A stretch of DNA of 64,000 nucleotides from Gordionus sp. m RMFG-2023 (GCF_954871325.1 NC_088779.1:29434623-29498622), one strand, 5' to 3'. Shown: positions 1 through 13,263, numbered from the stretch's first letter. The notes: generated from the sequence alone by a model not told the origin. Translations and numbers: made by a program.

Positions 1-61
1 TACCTTGACATAAAAATAATTTAAACAAAAAATTAAATAAGTGAAAATACAACACTTGATT

Positions 62-523
62 ATTGAAATTAAATTAATATCCACATTTATTAATTGATAG
101 ATAATGATATCACATTTTATTTTTAATCATAATTTAAATTTTATTATATGATAAATTACATTTTTATTTTTCAATCCTCAATTATAACATCGATCATAAT
201 AAATCATAAGCTGAATTTCTTTGGAGGGTGGGATGTTGAATATGTTGGTCGATATTATTTTATTGTTTATTTTGGCAATTGATTTATTTTATATTATATC
301 AATTTGTATTTAAATTTAATAGGTGAAAATTATATATGAACATTTATACATCAATTTGTAATAGTTATTTTTTTTATTATTGTTTAAAAAAAAGGGATAT
401 ATAAAGGGGGATTGAAAAATAAAAATGTAATTTATCATATAATAAAATTTAAATTATGATTAAAAATAAAATGTGAAATCATTATCTATCAAATAATAAA
501 TGTGGATATTAATTCAATTTCAA
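62..523. repeat. Foldback (long terminal inverted repeat) element
   Basis: Bases about 62-176 are the near-perfect reverse complement of about 411-523, giving arms of roughly 113 bp around a 230 bp centre. The arms differ by only a few substitutions and small indels. No coding sequence is visible in the centre, which has one GC-richer patch near 221-240. The structure fits a non-autonomous DNA transposon or foldback element. I could not fix a target-site duplication, so the superfamily is open. Confidence 0.75.
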
Positions 524-2384
524 CTTAAAACAGGATAGGCCATGTGAAGAAAAAATTACATCGTTATAAGCAAATAGCGCAAAATTGACAGTGCTATAAC
601 TCTGGCAAAAATTTATATTTTTTATTCTAGTTTATATTTTAATATATATTGGGAATAAATAAGTTATTTTCAAATTCTAACTCATAAATTTTGATAATTT
701 AGAGTAAAGCACTTTAATTCTAGACCGACGATGTTCTTACTCTACATATAAAATATTTATAATTTTACCCATTTCCAAAAAAATATTGTCTATATTTAAT
801 TCTAATTTATTCATGATATAAACTTTTAAAATTATTTATACAAAAATATTGATTTGATCTGTTTAATAATTTTATTCTATTTTTTCAGAATCTATTAGTG
901 AGTCAACAATACACTTTAAAAATATTGTTATTATATAAAACATATTCATAAAAGTATTAGTAATATGAAGTTAAATGAATTTATAATTTCAATATAATAT
1001 TTTTTATAATTGAACAGATAAATTTATAAACGTTTGAATATTATAATTTCATGATAGATTTATATAAATAAAGTAGAAATTATCCAACGATAACGCTAAT
1101 AAATTTTTTTTATTGCCTTGAAGGATAAATATATATGATTTTAAAAAAGTTCCATATTATTATCCCGATTAAAAATTGATATGTTTATTTTTATCATATA
1201 TTTGTTCTCACTAAATTTTCATAATTTAATTAAGAAAAATTTAATTAATCGAAATTTAAAATGTTTATTTTAAATATATAAAGGAGTTAGAGAAATAATT
1301 ATAATAATTTTTATGAGTTAGTTAGTTATAAAATTAATATATTTTATCAAATTTAGATTTTTTAAAGTCATTTTGTGTTATCTTTCCAGATTGTTAAACA
1401 GAACCCTTGAAATCTTCAATTTTTATTGAACAGAAATGAAAACACGAGTTCTTTTTTAAAAGGTTTCGGGTTCTATAACATTTTTTATTAATATTAAATT
1501 TTTATTTATTTAAAAAAATATATTAAAAATAACATATAAAAACATGCAATTATATAAAACAAAACAAATTTTTTTTACTTTAAATATATAAAAATTATTT
1601 TCCGGTGGTTTTTAAAATATTTTATGTATATATTTTTATTAGTATATAAAATTAAAGTTAAACCAAAGGAAAAAACATAATTAAAAGGAAAAATGGCTCT
1701 ATTAAATGTAAGTTGAAATGTACTGTACTGTCAAGGATAGATATAAAAATATATATTTTAATTTTAACATCTCGATTTATGAAGATATCATGATAAATCG
1801 CTTATATTCTAATTATAATGAAAAATTATTTTTATGATAAGGACAAAATATTATAAAATAAAGTTTATAAAAAACTGATGTTTTTGTTATTTTTATTATA
1901 AGTCTAAATTTTTCTGTACCACAAACCCTGAACCCCCCAGAACCCAAACCTGAACTATTTCTTTAGAAGAAGGGTTCACAGCCTAACTAGTTTATATATT
2001 AATTGGCTAGTTTGTATATTAGCTAACTTGTTAATATATGTGATGGCTATGCATATTAGCTGGGTAGTATTTAACTAGCTAGACCTCTAGCTGATTAGTA
2101 AACAAGGGAAAACTTTAATTGTTAAACACCTGTTTATATAATAGCTATAACATCTTATTATGGTAATTATTTAATCAATAACATTATTAAAAACAATCTA
2201 AAACTTTTCAATGATTAACAAATAACTGATCTATTTATAAAAGTGTTCTTGTAAATAACCAGAAGGTAACTTTCTAAGAAATCTGTTAACTAGTGTATAC
2301 CCAATAGTATGAGTTTTAATAATTGAAGAATGAAGTGATTAAAGCTGTATTAAAATCAGTGACATGAAGAGGTACCATTTGCAC

Positions 2385-2600
2385 ATTTCAAAAATATCGG
2401 CCCTGCCCAGCCCGGATTTTTGTTATATTATATTCATTTTTAATTTTATAGCTAATTATGGCGATTTTAAACATTTGTTTTAAGAATATACTCCTCCTCT
2501 GGTACCGGACCGGCCCTGGCATTTTTTAAAAAAAGTTTTCAGGCCTGGCCCGGGTATGTTTAAGATGTACCCCTAGGGCCGGGTTACATGATTCTGGTCA
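2385..2600. repeat. CCGGGC-rich dispersed element
   Basis: Blocks such as gccctgcccagcccgg, ggtaccggaccggccctgg and ggcctggcccggg are separated by AT stretches, an abrupt GC island in AT-rich DNA. Related islands lie at 16.31-16.58, 32.10-32.65 and, in reverse orientation, 63.66-63.96 kb. They share an AT core resembling tatattcatttttaatttta. No ORF is present. Inference: a non-autonomous DNA transposon family with GC-rich subterminal repeats. Confidence 0.5.
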
Positions 2601-3329
2601 AAATATACAGTTACTTTCAAGCTTTAAATATTAATATCTATTTAAAAAACAATAGCAAGTGTCTTGCTTATTGATCAACCTGCCCCCCCCCCGTATCACA
2701 TATATTTGATATTTATATGGTAGTGATATATTTGCCTTTAGTCTGATTGCTACTGGGCATCTATAATCGACGTCTCTCAGACTATAGACATTTATAACCA
2801 GTCTGGCCATAATTAATGAACTCAGCTGGTCTATTTCGTTGCTTGTAAAAAATATTCAAGGGAGGAAATGCCACACGATATTTTATCAAAATATTTTTAA
2901 TAAAATGTTTTCACATATCATTAAAAAATTAATCATTAAAATACTTATATTAGGAAATGACCTTCGGATATTTTGGGGTTATAACTATTTTATTTTGTTT
3001 TATCTGCATGTTCTTACTCTGCATGCGAAATATTTATAATTTTATATATTTCTAAAAAAAAATAGTCTATATTTTATTGTAAATAATTCATAATGGAAAC
3101 TTTTAAAATTAATTAAATAAAAATATTGATTTGATCTGTTTTTAATAATTTTATTGTATTTTTTTAGAAGGTGTTAGTGAGTCAACAATACACTTTAAAA
3201 ATATATTGTTATTAATATAAGTAATAGCCATTGTGCAAATTTGCAAATAATTGTATCAGAATACAGATATAGATTTTAAAATTTTATATTTAAGATACAA
3301 TATATTAGATTTTTAGGAAAAATTTTAAT

Positions 3330-3668
3330 AAGTAAATTCTTCTAAGTATTGCGTTTCAATATCCCTAGTTTTGGAAATTCTGATTTTTGACATCATCTTG
3401 GTAATTTATTTTTATATTTTAATATACTAATAAGAATGTCAAACACAATATTCCATCTTGTACAGCATGGTATAGCTAATTGTTTTTTTAAAACTGCTTT
3501 GATAACCTTTACAGTTTTATGTCCAATATCAGCATTCCGTAATTTATTATATTGGCCAGTGCCGGATGATGAATTGTAGAAAGTGTAAGATATACTTATG
3601 GATATGTTATGTGGCAAGTTTTCAATTTTCGATGATTTTATTATTATATCTTCGCCAACTTGGTCCAT
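3330..3668 (-). pseudogene. hAT-like transposase relic in composite repeat
   Basis: The minus strand is open for 91 codons from an ATG at 3,668 (MDQVGED...) and contains KKQLAIPCCTRWNIVFDIL. The TRWN motif followed by a hydrophobic helix and a K-rich stretch matches the region of hAT and ZBED-like transposases where (S/T)TRWNS is conserved. Beyond the stop near 3,393 the same frame reads on in family style (EFPKLGIL). Parallel copies of the reading occur at 18.24-18.51 and 47.17-47.46 kb, with aligned residues such as KKQLA and KLPK. It is fragmentary and surely inactive. The hAT assignment rests on one motif region. Confidence 0.55.
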
Positions 3669-3861
3669 AATTTATAATTTTTTATTGTAATGATGGACGT
3701 AAAGTCATATCAAATAAAATATGATAGTTTATAAGCTAATTGACGACCAATGACATATTTCATAAATAATTTTCTTAAATAATTTAGATTAAATTTTTCA
3801 TTTATATTTAAAAATTATATCATTTTAAACTAAATATAATTCTTAATGGACCCCTTCCATC

Positions 3862-5700
3862 ACCTATCATTCCTATTCTCTTTGGTGCCTTATAGCCCTC
3901 AAAAAAAGATGGAGGTATTCGCACAATTGCTGTCGGGTCGTTCTTCCGAAGGACTGTCTAAGATCATTGCTTCATGAATAAAGGCATTCTTGTCGCCACT
4001 TCAACTTGGGTTTGGTGTTCCTGGAGGCTCGGAAATTTCCCCTCACCTTGCTCGTTTAACTATAGCTAACTGTATCCCTGATGACGTGGTTCTAAAACTT
4101 GATTTCAACAATGCATATAATAACACTTCATTCCTCTATTTTGCAACCAATATCCCGAATTACCTACATCCACCAAAGCTATTCGAGCCATACTTTTTTA
4201 AAATTCAATAATAACATAATCGTATCTCAAGAGGGAATTCAGCAAGGTGACCCCTTAGGCCCAGCTCTTTTTTGCATCGGGATCCACAAGATAATCCAGG
4301 AAATTTTATTTAAATCTAACCTTACCTTAAATTCCTGGTATCTAGATGATCGCATTGTCTCGGGCAACCTCTCCTCAATCATGTCCATCCCCTTCATCGT
4401 TGAGAATCTCTCTCATATAACAGGACTATCTCTCAACCTCTCCAAATGTGAGATTCCCACTTCTATCTCTTCAGACATGGTATATCAAGTCATTAACAGA
4501 GACGAAATGACACACCTCGGATCACCCATAGGAGGTGAAAAGGCCATCGAGACATTTTTAAAGAAATCCCTTAACAATTTATTCAAATTAAATACATTAT
4601 TTAATTACCTCCCAGCCCATTAATCTTTTTTTATAAAAAATTAAACATACTTAAAATCCTTTACGCCTAGAGATCCTCTCCGATCTTTAAATGCCGCGAC
4701 TTGCTCTTTTCTCATGAAACCCTAAGGGTCTTCTTGAAAACATATTAAACCTTAAATTTTCCAATTCATCTTGGCTTCAGGCCACCCTTCTCAGCAAGTC
4801 TGGTGGTATTGGTATCCGATCTCCGATACAACTTTCCCTATCCCTTTATCTCATTTTGTCTTGATGCACAATCTATCATCGATAATGGCTCCTTCAGATA
4901 CTGACCTCTTGCAGGCCTTCACCTTTTGGGACAGCAACTGCTCACCCACCCTCTGTCGTCCGGCTTCCAGCATTTAGAAAGACTGGGATGCTTCTCTGAT
5001 CGCCCGTTTCGTTGAATACTTTCGAACAGGCCCCATGAGGATAATCCCAATAATTTAGTATTATATGTAAGCTCGGGTTACGAATGGCTGGAAGCCATCC
5101 CCAGTTCCAATCTTAGCCTCCTCTTAACTAGCGAATAGCTACGCATTTCCGCCTTAGCTGTATTCCGTGGTTCTCTCAATTTGCATCGACTGTGGCCATC
5201 CCATCGAATCGAAAGCTTACCATACCTTGCACTGCAAGTTCTCGCATGTACGACAACCGCGTCATAAATCTATTAATAACATCCTCCTAGCTGCTCTTAA
5301 AAAGTTAATATTCCATCCACCCTCTAACCAGTGGGCCTCTCAAACGAAAACGCCATACGCCCCGATGGCATATCTCTCATTCCCTGGACCAATAGTCTCC
5401 CACTAGCTTGGGAGTATATCTGTGTCAATTTTGCCGCCAAATCCATCCTCTCATTTCTGCCATCGAAAAGGCCGAAATCCTAAAAAAAACAAATATGCTT
5501 GCTTCACCAATACCGTGTTTATCCCAATCGTTATCAATCCCCTAGGCATATTCTTAAGTGATGCTCTCAATTTCATCAAAACTTTAAGAAAAAAAGAGGC
5601 AGATCTCAGGGGATTCCAATGAAGGATTTTTCGTCAGCAGATTTCCCTGGAAATCTGCCGGTCCAATTTTTTAAGCATCCACTCTTCTATAGGGTGATTT
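3862..5700 (+). mobile_element. 5'-truncated LINE, RT plus R2-like C-terminus
   Basis: The plus strand carries a decayed non-LTR reverse transcriptase. In order: KKDGGIRTIAVG (about 3,900-3,945), PLQLGFGVPGG (from 3,993), LKLDFNNAYN (about 4,095), IQQGDPLGPALF (about 4,230-4,270), WYLDD (4,337-4,351), HLGSPIGGEKAIETFL (about 4,515-4,560), a SKSGGIGIRSP block near 4,793-4,825, EWLEAIPSS (about 5,082), a C-x2-C-x9-H-x3-C finger followed by RH (5,179-5,256), then IRPDGISLIPW and LAWEY (about 5,355-5,415), and KYACFTNTVFIPIV to the C-terminal ...QQISLEICRSNFLS near 5,690. The finger plus RPDG...D/E arrangement is that of restriction-like endonuclease LINEs (R2-like). Several frame changes break it, for example between the finger and RPDG segments. 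The 5' end is truncated upstream of the RT fingers. Confidence 0.8.
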
Positions 5701-7383
5701 GTACCCTTTTTTACATTTTATTTTTTTTAATCTTATTTCTCTTTTATACATATATTTTTTAATTCATTTTTAATATATTATTTGTTTTTTAATATATATT
5801 TTTATTTATATTTCTTAAATGTAAAATTTGTTTTTTAAAATAAAGTATTACCCAAATAAAAAAAAATAAAAATAAAATACCATTTAAATTTTAAAATAAA
5901 TCATTTAAAAATTTTATACTATTTAAATTAACTAATATAAATATTTTTAAAAAGTATATGCATCGTTTTTAATGCAAAGTTGATACAGATATTTTAAAAT
6001 AATTTATTTCTTAAATACAGGATATATTTTAAAAATTTTAAAAAACATACAAAAGCATCTTGAATCTTACATATATATATGCGATATTGTCCAATTGAGG
6101 AATAGTAATATAAAGTTAAATAAATTTATATATTTATTTTATTTTTATATAATTTTTTCTATAATCGAACAGATATATTTATAAACTTTGGAATATTATA
6201 ATTTCGTAGAGTTTATATAAATAAAGTTGAAGTTTTGAAAATTTTATCGCAAATAATAAATTTTATTGCCTTAAAGGTTTATATGATTTAAAAAAGTTCA
6301 ATGTTATTATTCCGATTAAAGATTGATATGCTTATTTTTATCATATAGTTGATCCCACTTTATTTCATAACTTAATTTTGAAAAAATTAAAATTTAATCG
6401 AATTTAAAATACTTATTTTTAAGATATAGAAGAGTTAGAGACATATTTATAAATATTTTTACAAGTTAGATTGTTATAAAATTACTATATATTATCAAAT
6501 ATTTCCTTAGTCAAATAGTGTCATTTGTCAATCTAGCTTGCCACATTGAGAGATCAAATTGTTTTTGAAAATATGCGTTTAATGAAAGACTATATCTAAA
6601 ATATGTATATATTTTTTTTGTTCATTCCTAATAATTTTAACAATCCAAGGCAAATAAATTAATCTACTATTAAAATTTGATTGGTTTAATATATTTAAAA
6701 TATAATTCTTGAAGAATAATTTTAATATTTTATAACGCCAGTTAATTAAATTTTTTAAAATTACATTTATTAATTAAATAATACTTAAGTAATTAAATAT
6801 TAATAAATTAAAGTTTTATATAAATTTCAATCACCTATAAGACAATATAAATAACTAACTATATAAAGTACTTTCTAACAGAATTTTTCTATAGATTCAT
6901 AACATTTTCTTTAATCAATGTCAGGTCATTAATATCTTTATCGTCAAATCGATGACGAAATAATGTCATTATGCATCTTTAATTCTCAGTGTCTACCATA
7001 TCAAACTTTTATAATAAATTATCTTTGTTTAATATTATTTCATTTATTTTTTTCTATAGAGAATTCTTAAAGTGTAGATTATTTTATATTATAATTAATT
7101 ACAATAAACAAGATATTTTCATATTTTAAATTAAAAAAAAAACCTTTTTAACGTTATTCACAATTTGAATTTAAATAGAAGGGTTGAAATACTATAATAT
7201 TTTATTAAAAGGAATAAAATAGATTCATGAAATAGAAAAATTTTTACTCAATTTAAATTTTATATAAACGGTAAAAAAATACATAATAATATAAACAATT
7301 TATTTATAAAAAACTACATTAAAATTTTAATTGAGTTTTGCTTATTTAAAACACAACACCTTTAATACCTCTCTAGGGTTTTC
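5701..7383. repeat. Composite-repeat remnants and gene-free AT-rich DNA
   Basis: From about 5.94 to 6.88 kb the sequence repeats modules also present at 940-1,380, 14.85-15.17, 18.80-19.40 and 61.02-61.88 kb, including gagtaatagtaatataaagttaaat, cctt(g)aagg and caatccaaggca blocks. This is a non-coding tail of the composite family. From 6.88 to 7.38 kb I see no gene and no clear repeat. Confidence 0.5.
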
Positions 7384-7509
7384 TTATGCGAGAAAGATAC
7401 TGCTTTTTAAATAGTTTTGCGCCTCAACCATCAGCTTCACATCAGTTAAAGGTACGGCGGGCGTGAATGTTTCTGCTGTGATTACCACGAATTGTTTCTT
7501 CTGCTCCAT
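7384..7509 (-). CDS. Unrecognised 41-codon ORF or single exon
   Basis: The minus strand reads from an ATG at 7,509 to a TAA at 7,384-7,386, starting MEQKKQFVVITAETFTPAVP and continuing with LTDVKLMVEAQNYLKS. An in-frame TAA directly precedes the ATG, so this start is the only one available. Codon composition is far more balanced (GAG, ATC, GCC, GTG, GCG) than in the surrounding AT-rich DNA, and the predicted peptide is soluble and mixed. I do not recognise the family. It could be a small protein, the first exon of a larger gene (a weak GT at about codon 36 is a possible donor), or a chance GC island. It lies just outside the left end of duplication copy 1 and has no second copy in the window. 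Confidence 0.4.
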   Translation of the reverse strand: MEQKKQFVVITAETFTPAVPLTDVKLMVEAQNYLKSSIFLA

Positions 7510-10500
7510 TTACTTTTGAGCTGCGTTTTTATTATAATCATTTTTTTAAATTGAATCCTTCTTTACCGAATCTACAGGATTTGTGATTTGGTTAGTATAT
7601 TTTATGTTTTTCTTTAAGTTATTTGAAAGTTTTTGAAAAAATATTTGCTTTATTTTAACTAAGCGAATCTTTTTTAAAAAATAATCTTTCATTTCTTTGA
7701 TTGAGAATTTTAACTAATATTAATTAATTCATTTTAAGAAACTGTATATTAATATAATTCAACATTAATGAATTATCAGAAAATTAATTTGTGAAGCTTG
7801 TAAAATTAAAGACGATCTTCAGATAAATATATGTTTAGATTTCTTTCTTTTTTATTCTTTCTTATTAAGATTATCATTTTCTATAGTAATTTTATAAAAT
7901 AAATGTTGTAATAATTTTTATTATTTTGAAAAATTTTAATTTAAATACTTTTTCTTATCATCCTTTTTAAAATTTATTGTAAGTACCCATGTTTTACTGG
8001 TCCTTATTAGATAAATGATCCAAATGTAAGTTAATACTAGTTTAATCTTTTGATTGATATAGTTCTAAATTATAATTTATTTTTCCCTTATATTTTAAAT
8101 AATAATCGGAATATTCCTATAACAACATGTTCGTAAAAATTTCTTAAACCTCGACAATAATTATATTATTTATTTATGGCTTTCTACTGGGGTTATCCTT
8201 CGTGATAATATTTGTAAATACAATTTCTTAAATAAATTTTTAAGCTATTAGTAAATGAACTCACAATAATAAAAATGAAGTTTAAACAAATAAGAAATTA
8301 AACAAACATAAGTTCAAAGGTGAATTAAAAATAATTATTTAACAAACATATTAAACACATTTTACTTAAAACTATATAAAATAATTTATTTTTCAATTGT
8401 ATAAAATATTATTTTTTTATAATTAAAAATTTTCAAAGTTGATATGCTATTTAATTACCATTTAATCATTATTCTGATATCTATTCTCGGATTTTCATTC
8501 TACACTATTAATGGACTTCCTATGAATAGACAAAGTTTTTCATATTTATATAATTACATGTTAGCTACGATATTTTATATTTAAGCAATAATTTTTCTTA
8601 ATATCTATTAATAATAGTTTTTAATAAACCTTTATTGCAATTTATTCTATTTCTCCTTTTTAATATCATTTAATTTTTTTAAATATTAAGTTACCTTATT
8701 ATATTTAGCTATAAATTTTATTATATTTCTGTTTAATTTTTTTTTAAGTTAAATATAAAAATGAGAGATATGTTTTTTCCCTTATGGAATTGGTAACCAT
8801 TTTAAAAGATTCAAAGCGTCTTGCCCAAATAAGTAGGACAATGTAGCTATGATGGGACAAAGTGATTATCATCAATCGGGTAAGAATATTTTTGCCATTT
8901 TAATGACTTTGCCAGATGCAAAGGGGACCAGAGTTTTAGTCAGGACAATTTTATCTATGCTGAAAGTGAGTTCTATAATACAGGGGATTTCTCTTTTCCT
9001 TCTTTCGCTCAGAAATGTAGGAATAAGTGAGTTAATTTTGTTGTGTCGATTAATTTTTAGTATAAATTTACAATGGAGCTGACATCCAAAACAGACTAGA
9101 AAAAAATTAAATTTTAATTAATTATATATATTATATAATTAAAGTAAAATATTTGGAATTTAATTTTTATTAATAATAAGATCAATATAAATGTTTAAAA
9201 TATTGTTACCTTTTGCATAGGTATCAGCTCAAAACGCTATGATTACCACATGTCAAATTAGAAATTATTTTAATAAATATAATCTTACTTATTTATTTTT
9301 AAAAATTATATTATAATTAAATCATAGGTATTTCCCACTCAATCGGAAATTTGCCTATTCTTATCAATATCATTTTAAGCTAATTAAAAATTTATTTTTC
9401 ATAATATTCCATTTTAAAAGATAAGTTTTTGTAGTTACATTTTATTTATATTTAAAATTTAATTTATTAATAAATATATAACTAGCAAATATTTCTAGTA
9501 CTCTCCCACTTATTATTATATCTGTGTAACTAGGCGATGTCTGCTTCTTTCCTTAAAAACTTGGAAAGATAAATGAGGAGAGGGTTTGTATAATTCACGC
9601 GTGTTCATGAATGGGTCATAATCAAAGCGCTAAATAAATGAAAGAATTTTTAAACTTTTCAATTTTTATTTTCTTTAAATGTGTAGAGGTAAAACGGCAT
9701 CTTATCTATTATTAATTATGAGAAATACCACAAATGTTAAAAATATTAAACTAATGTTTATAAGGCTGCACAAAATATAAGATGATTGAAGATAACTAAT
9801 TCCATATGTGTATAGAATTTTACGGAAAGTTGTTCGTGTTAACTCTCATGTCTCTTCTTCAAATATATGATTTGATGTGATTTCGGCAAATGTAAAAGAG
9901 GTTTCCATATCAACTTATCGCATAAGAATTATAGTATATTCTATCTATAAGCTAAAAAAAATACTTTTAAATTCTGTTTACTAATATTCATGTAGCCTAA
10001 AATAAACAAATATTACAAACATTACAAAAGAAGATATATAAATCTTCCAAATTTTAAATAATAGAGTGTTTACTAAGAATCCGAGAAATACTAATAATTT
10101 ACATAAAACAGCGAAGTTTCAATTATTTATAATGGTATGGTGGGGCATGAGTTTAATAGATCTAGGATATATTGTAGATAAATAATATATTTAATGTCAT
10201 TTTTAAATATCAAGATTTTCTCAAAAAAAGTTTTTGTATAGAATTATTGTTACCTTTATATCAACAAAAACTTGGAAAGGATAATGATATTATTTGGTAT
10301 ACAATTAAAAAAATAAGATAGTAACATACATGAAAGAAAAAATCAATTATAAAATCATTAAGATAAGTCCTTAGTTATGAATCCAATTGCATAGGAAGTT
10401 TGAGCCTTGGTTTAAAGTTTAATAGTTACCAATTTTATTTTAAACTTTGTTCTTGCGTATCTAATATGCCCAGCAAGATAATTGGGATGAAGAGATAATA

Positions 10501-11402
10501 ATGAGAAATATCTTAATATGTTTTAGATTTTAACTTTTAGTTCGGAAAATGATTATTTGGGCATTCTTAAATTCCTATGAATGTTGAGAGCACAAGAAGG
10601 CCGGCACAGGTAAAATTCTAGACGAGAAAATTGCCATACTGCCAAGGATATGAAATAATTGTGGTTATTAAGTATAATTTTACAATATAACATTAAAACA
10701 TTTCAAAATTAAAATATTTATTCATTACATATATAGGGATTCAACTTTGCAAAAGTAATTTCAATAAATAAAATATTTTAATTGCATCATTATCTATAAT
10801 TAAAAATAATAATTTCATTTAGATATGCAAAATATATTTTTATTTGGGTAGCATGATCAAATAAGTAGACCGCTACAAAAAATATTTATGACACAAGACC
10901 GACTTTAAAAGAAATAATGCGCTCTTAACTCTTCCCGATCACAAAATTCTTATTTCATCATGGCCCGAGCCAGACCCGCTTAAAATAATTTTGAAATTTT
11001 TGATTAATATAAAATCTAAGAAAAAATTAAACATTCTATATCCATTCACATATTGCCACCTTTTAGAAGTATATTACCTTGTTAAAGGAAATCTTTTTAT
11101 TTGGGGAAATGAAAATTGCTCATATGGAAATGTGTAAGATTAAAAATAACATGTGATTCTGATTGACATTTTCCTGAAATTAAATATTTATTGATTGAAT
11201 TTATAATATTTAATCTTGGGTATGGCCATACCCGGGTATGTCCTGATTCCAGGTGAAACTCAGAAGCCCAAACAAGCCTCTAAGAAAGAACATAAATATT
11301 TTAGAAACTTTCATAATCTCTTTATTTTCTAAAATCCTTCTCTAGATTTTTAATAATAATTATAAAAAAATTTACATCTTTTGAAATAACGGTTTTATTT
11401 AG

Positions 11403-11572
11403 TATTGTAAAACGACTTAATTTTAACCCATTTTTAAAAGGGATATCTCAATATTATGGCCAGGAAAATATTGATCATCTATGACCAAAATCTTCTAGCT
11501 GGCATAATATAATATTGAGTTAGCCAATCTTAAAAATCGGCTCAAATCGAACCGTTTAACAACAATAGTTTT
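11403..11572. repeat. hAT-type MITE, TAGTGTTGTTAAA family
   Basis: Both ends show the family pattern: a gttaaac-type end, ttttaaaa blocks, and a distal tcggctcaaatcgaaccgtttaacaac end. The counterpart in copy 2 lies at 37.83-38.01 kb, so insertion predates the duplication. Ends are eroded and no target duplication is clear. Confidence 0.5.
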
Positions 11573-13263
11573 ATTAAGATTTTAGATATAAACTAATTAT
11601 TTTTTTCATCAGGTCAGAAAGTAACATTTATTAAGTCAGAGATTTATGATGTTATAATTTTTATATCTTATTAACATTTAAACCAATTTATAAAATAGTA
11701 CATTTTTTTTAAAAATATATATAAAGGGATTCAGAACACTGGCAAATCCTATCAATATTGCGGTACTTATACAAATTTAATTTATATGTAAAATAACATT
11801 GAAATGGTTTCCTATATATGATTAATCAATATTGATTATAAATGGAAATAATATATTTTTTTGTATAAATATTTTATCATTTTATTAAAATAGGATAATA
11901 AATAAATTGCATCGTTTTCTATAAAAGAATTTGGTTGAAATAGTTTTTTAAAATATTTTATAGTGGTTTTTATTCAATAAATATGAATCCGGTGCACATA
12001 AGATAATTCTTATATTTAAATCAAATATTAGCTCTAATGAAGTATGGGAAAAGTTCCTTAAACGGCTATTACTAGACCAAGCTTCTTTAAATTTTTATCT
12101 AGTAGATAAATATCTCATTTTAGAAAAAAAGTTTATAAAAGAAAATCGTTTATACATTATTTTGTGCGCTGAAAAATTATTCATTCATATCACTATCTAT
12201 TTATAGAAATATTATCCTAAAGCCTTTAAAATTATTCACAAAAAAATAGAACTTACAAACCTTGTAATAAAAAAACTAAGGCAAATAATTTTTGGATTTA
12301 TGTGACAATAAAATATTTTTATTAAATTTTGTTGATCACTTGTAGTTAAAATATCAATTTAATAACATGAACAAGTTTTAAATAGTGGGGTTCTTATAAT
12401 ATACTGAGACGTAAATATTAATTAAACTTGTATATAAATTTGCTTTTGAATTATTAAATCAAGAAATATTACTTTTACTTTTTCCTACACATATTTTATA
12501 TAGTTATTTCCTATTAAAAATAAATTCTTATAATAAGATATAAAACTTTCACACAAACTGGGTCTAGCTTAAAACTATAAGCATTGTTTTAACTTTATAT
12601 TAGATATGTTCAATTTAATCATTCTTAACACCATTTTCTTAAGAAGAATGGCTTTAAATACTGAAAAATGTTAAAAATTTTCAAGAAAAATATTTGCATA
12701 AACTTTAGCATTAAATCTATGTTATGTTTAAACCCTTAATTGCATATGACTAGTAATCAGTCAGATAGTTAATTTTTAAACCTTATTTAAGATGTATTTT
12801 ATTAGCCGGAGAAATTTCAATTGTGTCTATATAGTATTCCTTCTATATAAAAATCATTTATTTAAATAAAAATCTTTATATTTATATCGATTGCGAGTAT
12901 TTAATGTCAGATGTTACCTATATCAAAACTAAATATTTTTCGTAATTTTTATTTAATTTTTTTCTATACCAAGCATTTATATTAATATTTAAGAAGATTT
13001 AATAAGGATAAACAAGATATCCTTTTATACATTTCCATTTTTCAATTCAAATAAAATTGTCTCAATTTTTTATATTCAAATTTATTTTTATTCAATTAAT
13101 TAATTAAATAAATTATGATTTACTTTTATAATCTTTCATCTGATTATATATTTTAGAGGATTACAAAATTTTAGGTCAGTTATAAATTGAAAAAAAAAAT
13201 TATACATATAATAGGTGAGGAAAATAAATATCAAAGGAAATATTTTTACAACCTTCAAATTAT

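Larger units (their letters stand above)
720..3780. repeat. Composite dispersed repeat, locus 1
   Basis: This is the first of three loci (also 14.6-18.7 kb and 42.1-47.6 kb) with the same order of modules. Each holds a start module around a sequence like ttcttactctgcat (here 731 and again about 3,010), a shared segment around gtgagtcaacaatacactttaaaaat (about 897 and 3,176), then either a non-coding tail or a tail carrying a hAT-like minus-strand coding relic. Two start modules about 2.3 kb apart give a head-to-tail pair. Copies are diverged but easily aligned by eye. Apart from the relic at 3.3-3.7 kb no coding sequence is visible. Confidence 0.65.

Noticed and set aside
8849-9082. Plus-strand ORF of 77 codons starting MMGQSDYHQSG
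   Set aside because: The paralogous stretch at 35.36-35.61 kb has stops and indels in this frame, so no coding constraint is visible although the DNA itself is fairly conserved.
10500-10625. Possible exon ending gccggcacag before GTAAAA, conserved at 36,995-37,022
   Set aside because: The acceptor is not conserved and every phase in copy 1 meets a stop; kept only as a conserved block.
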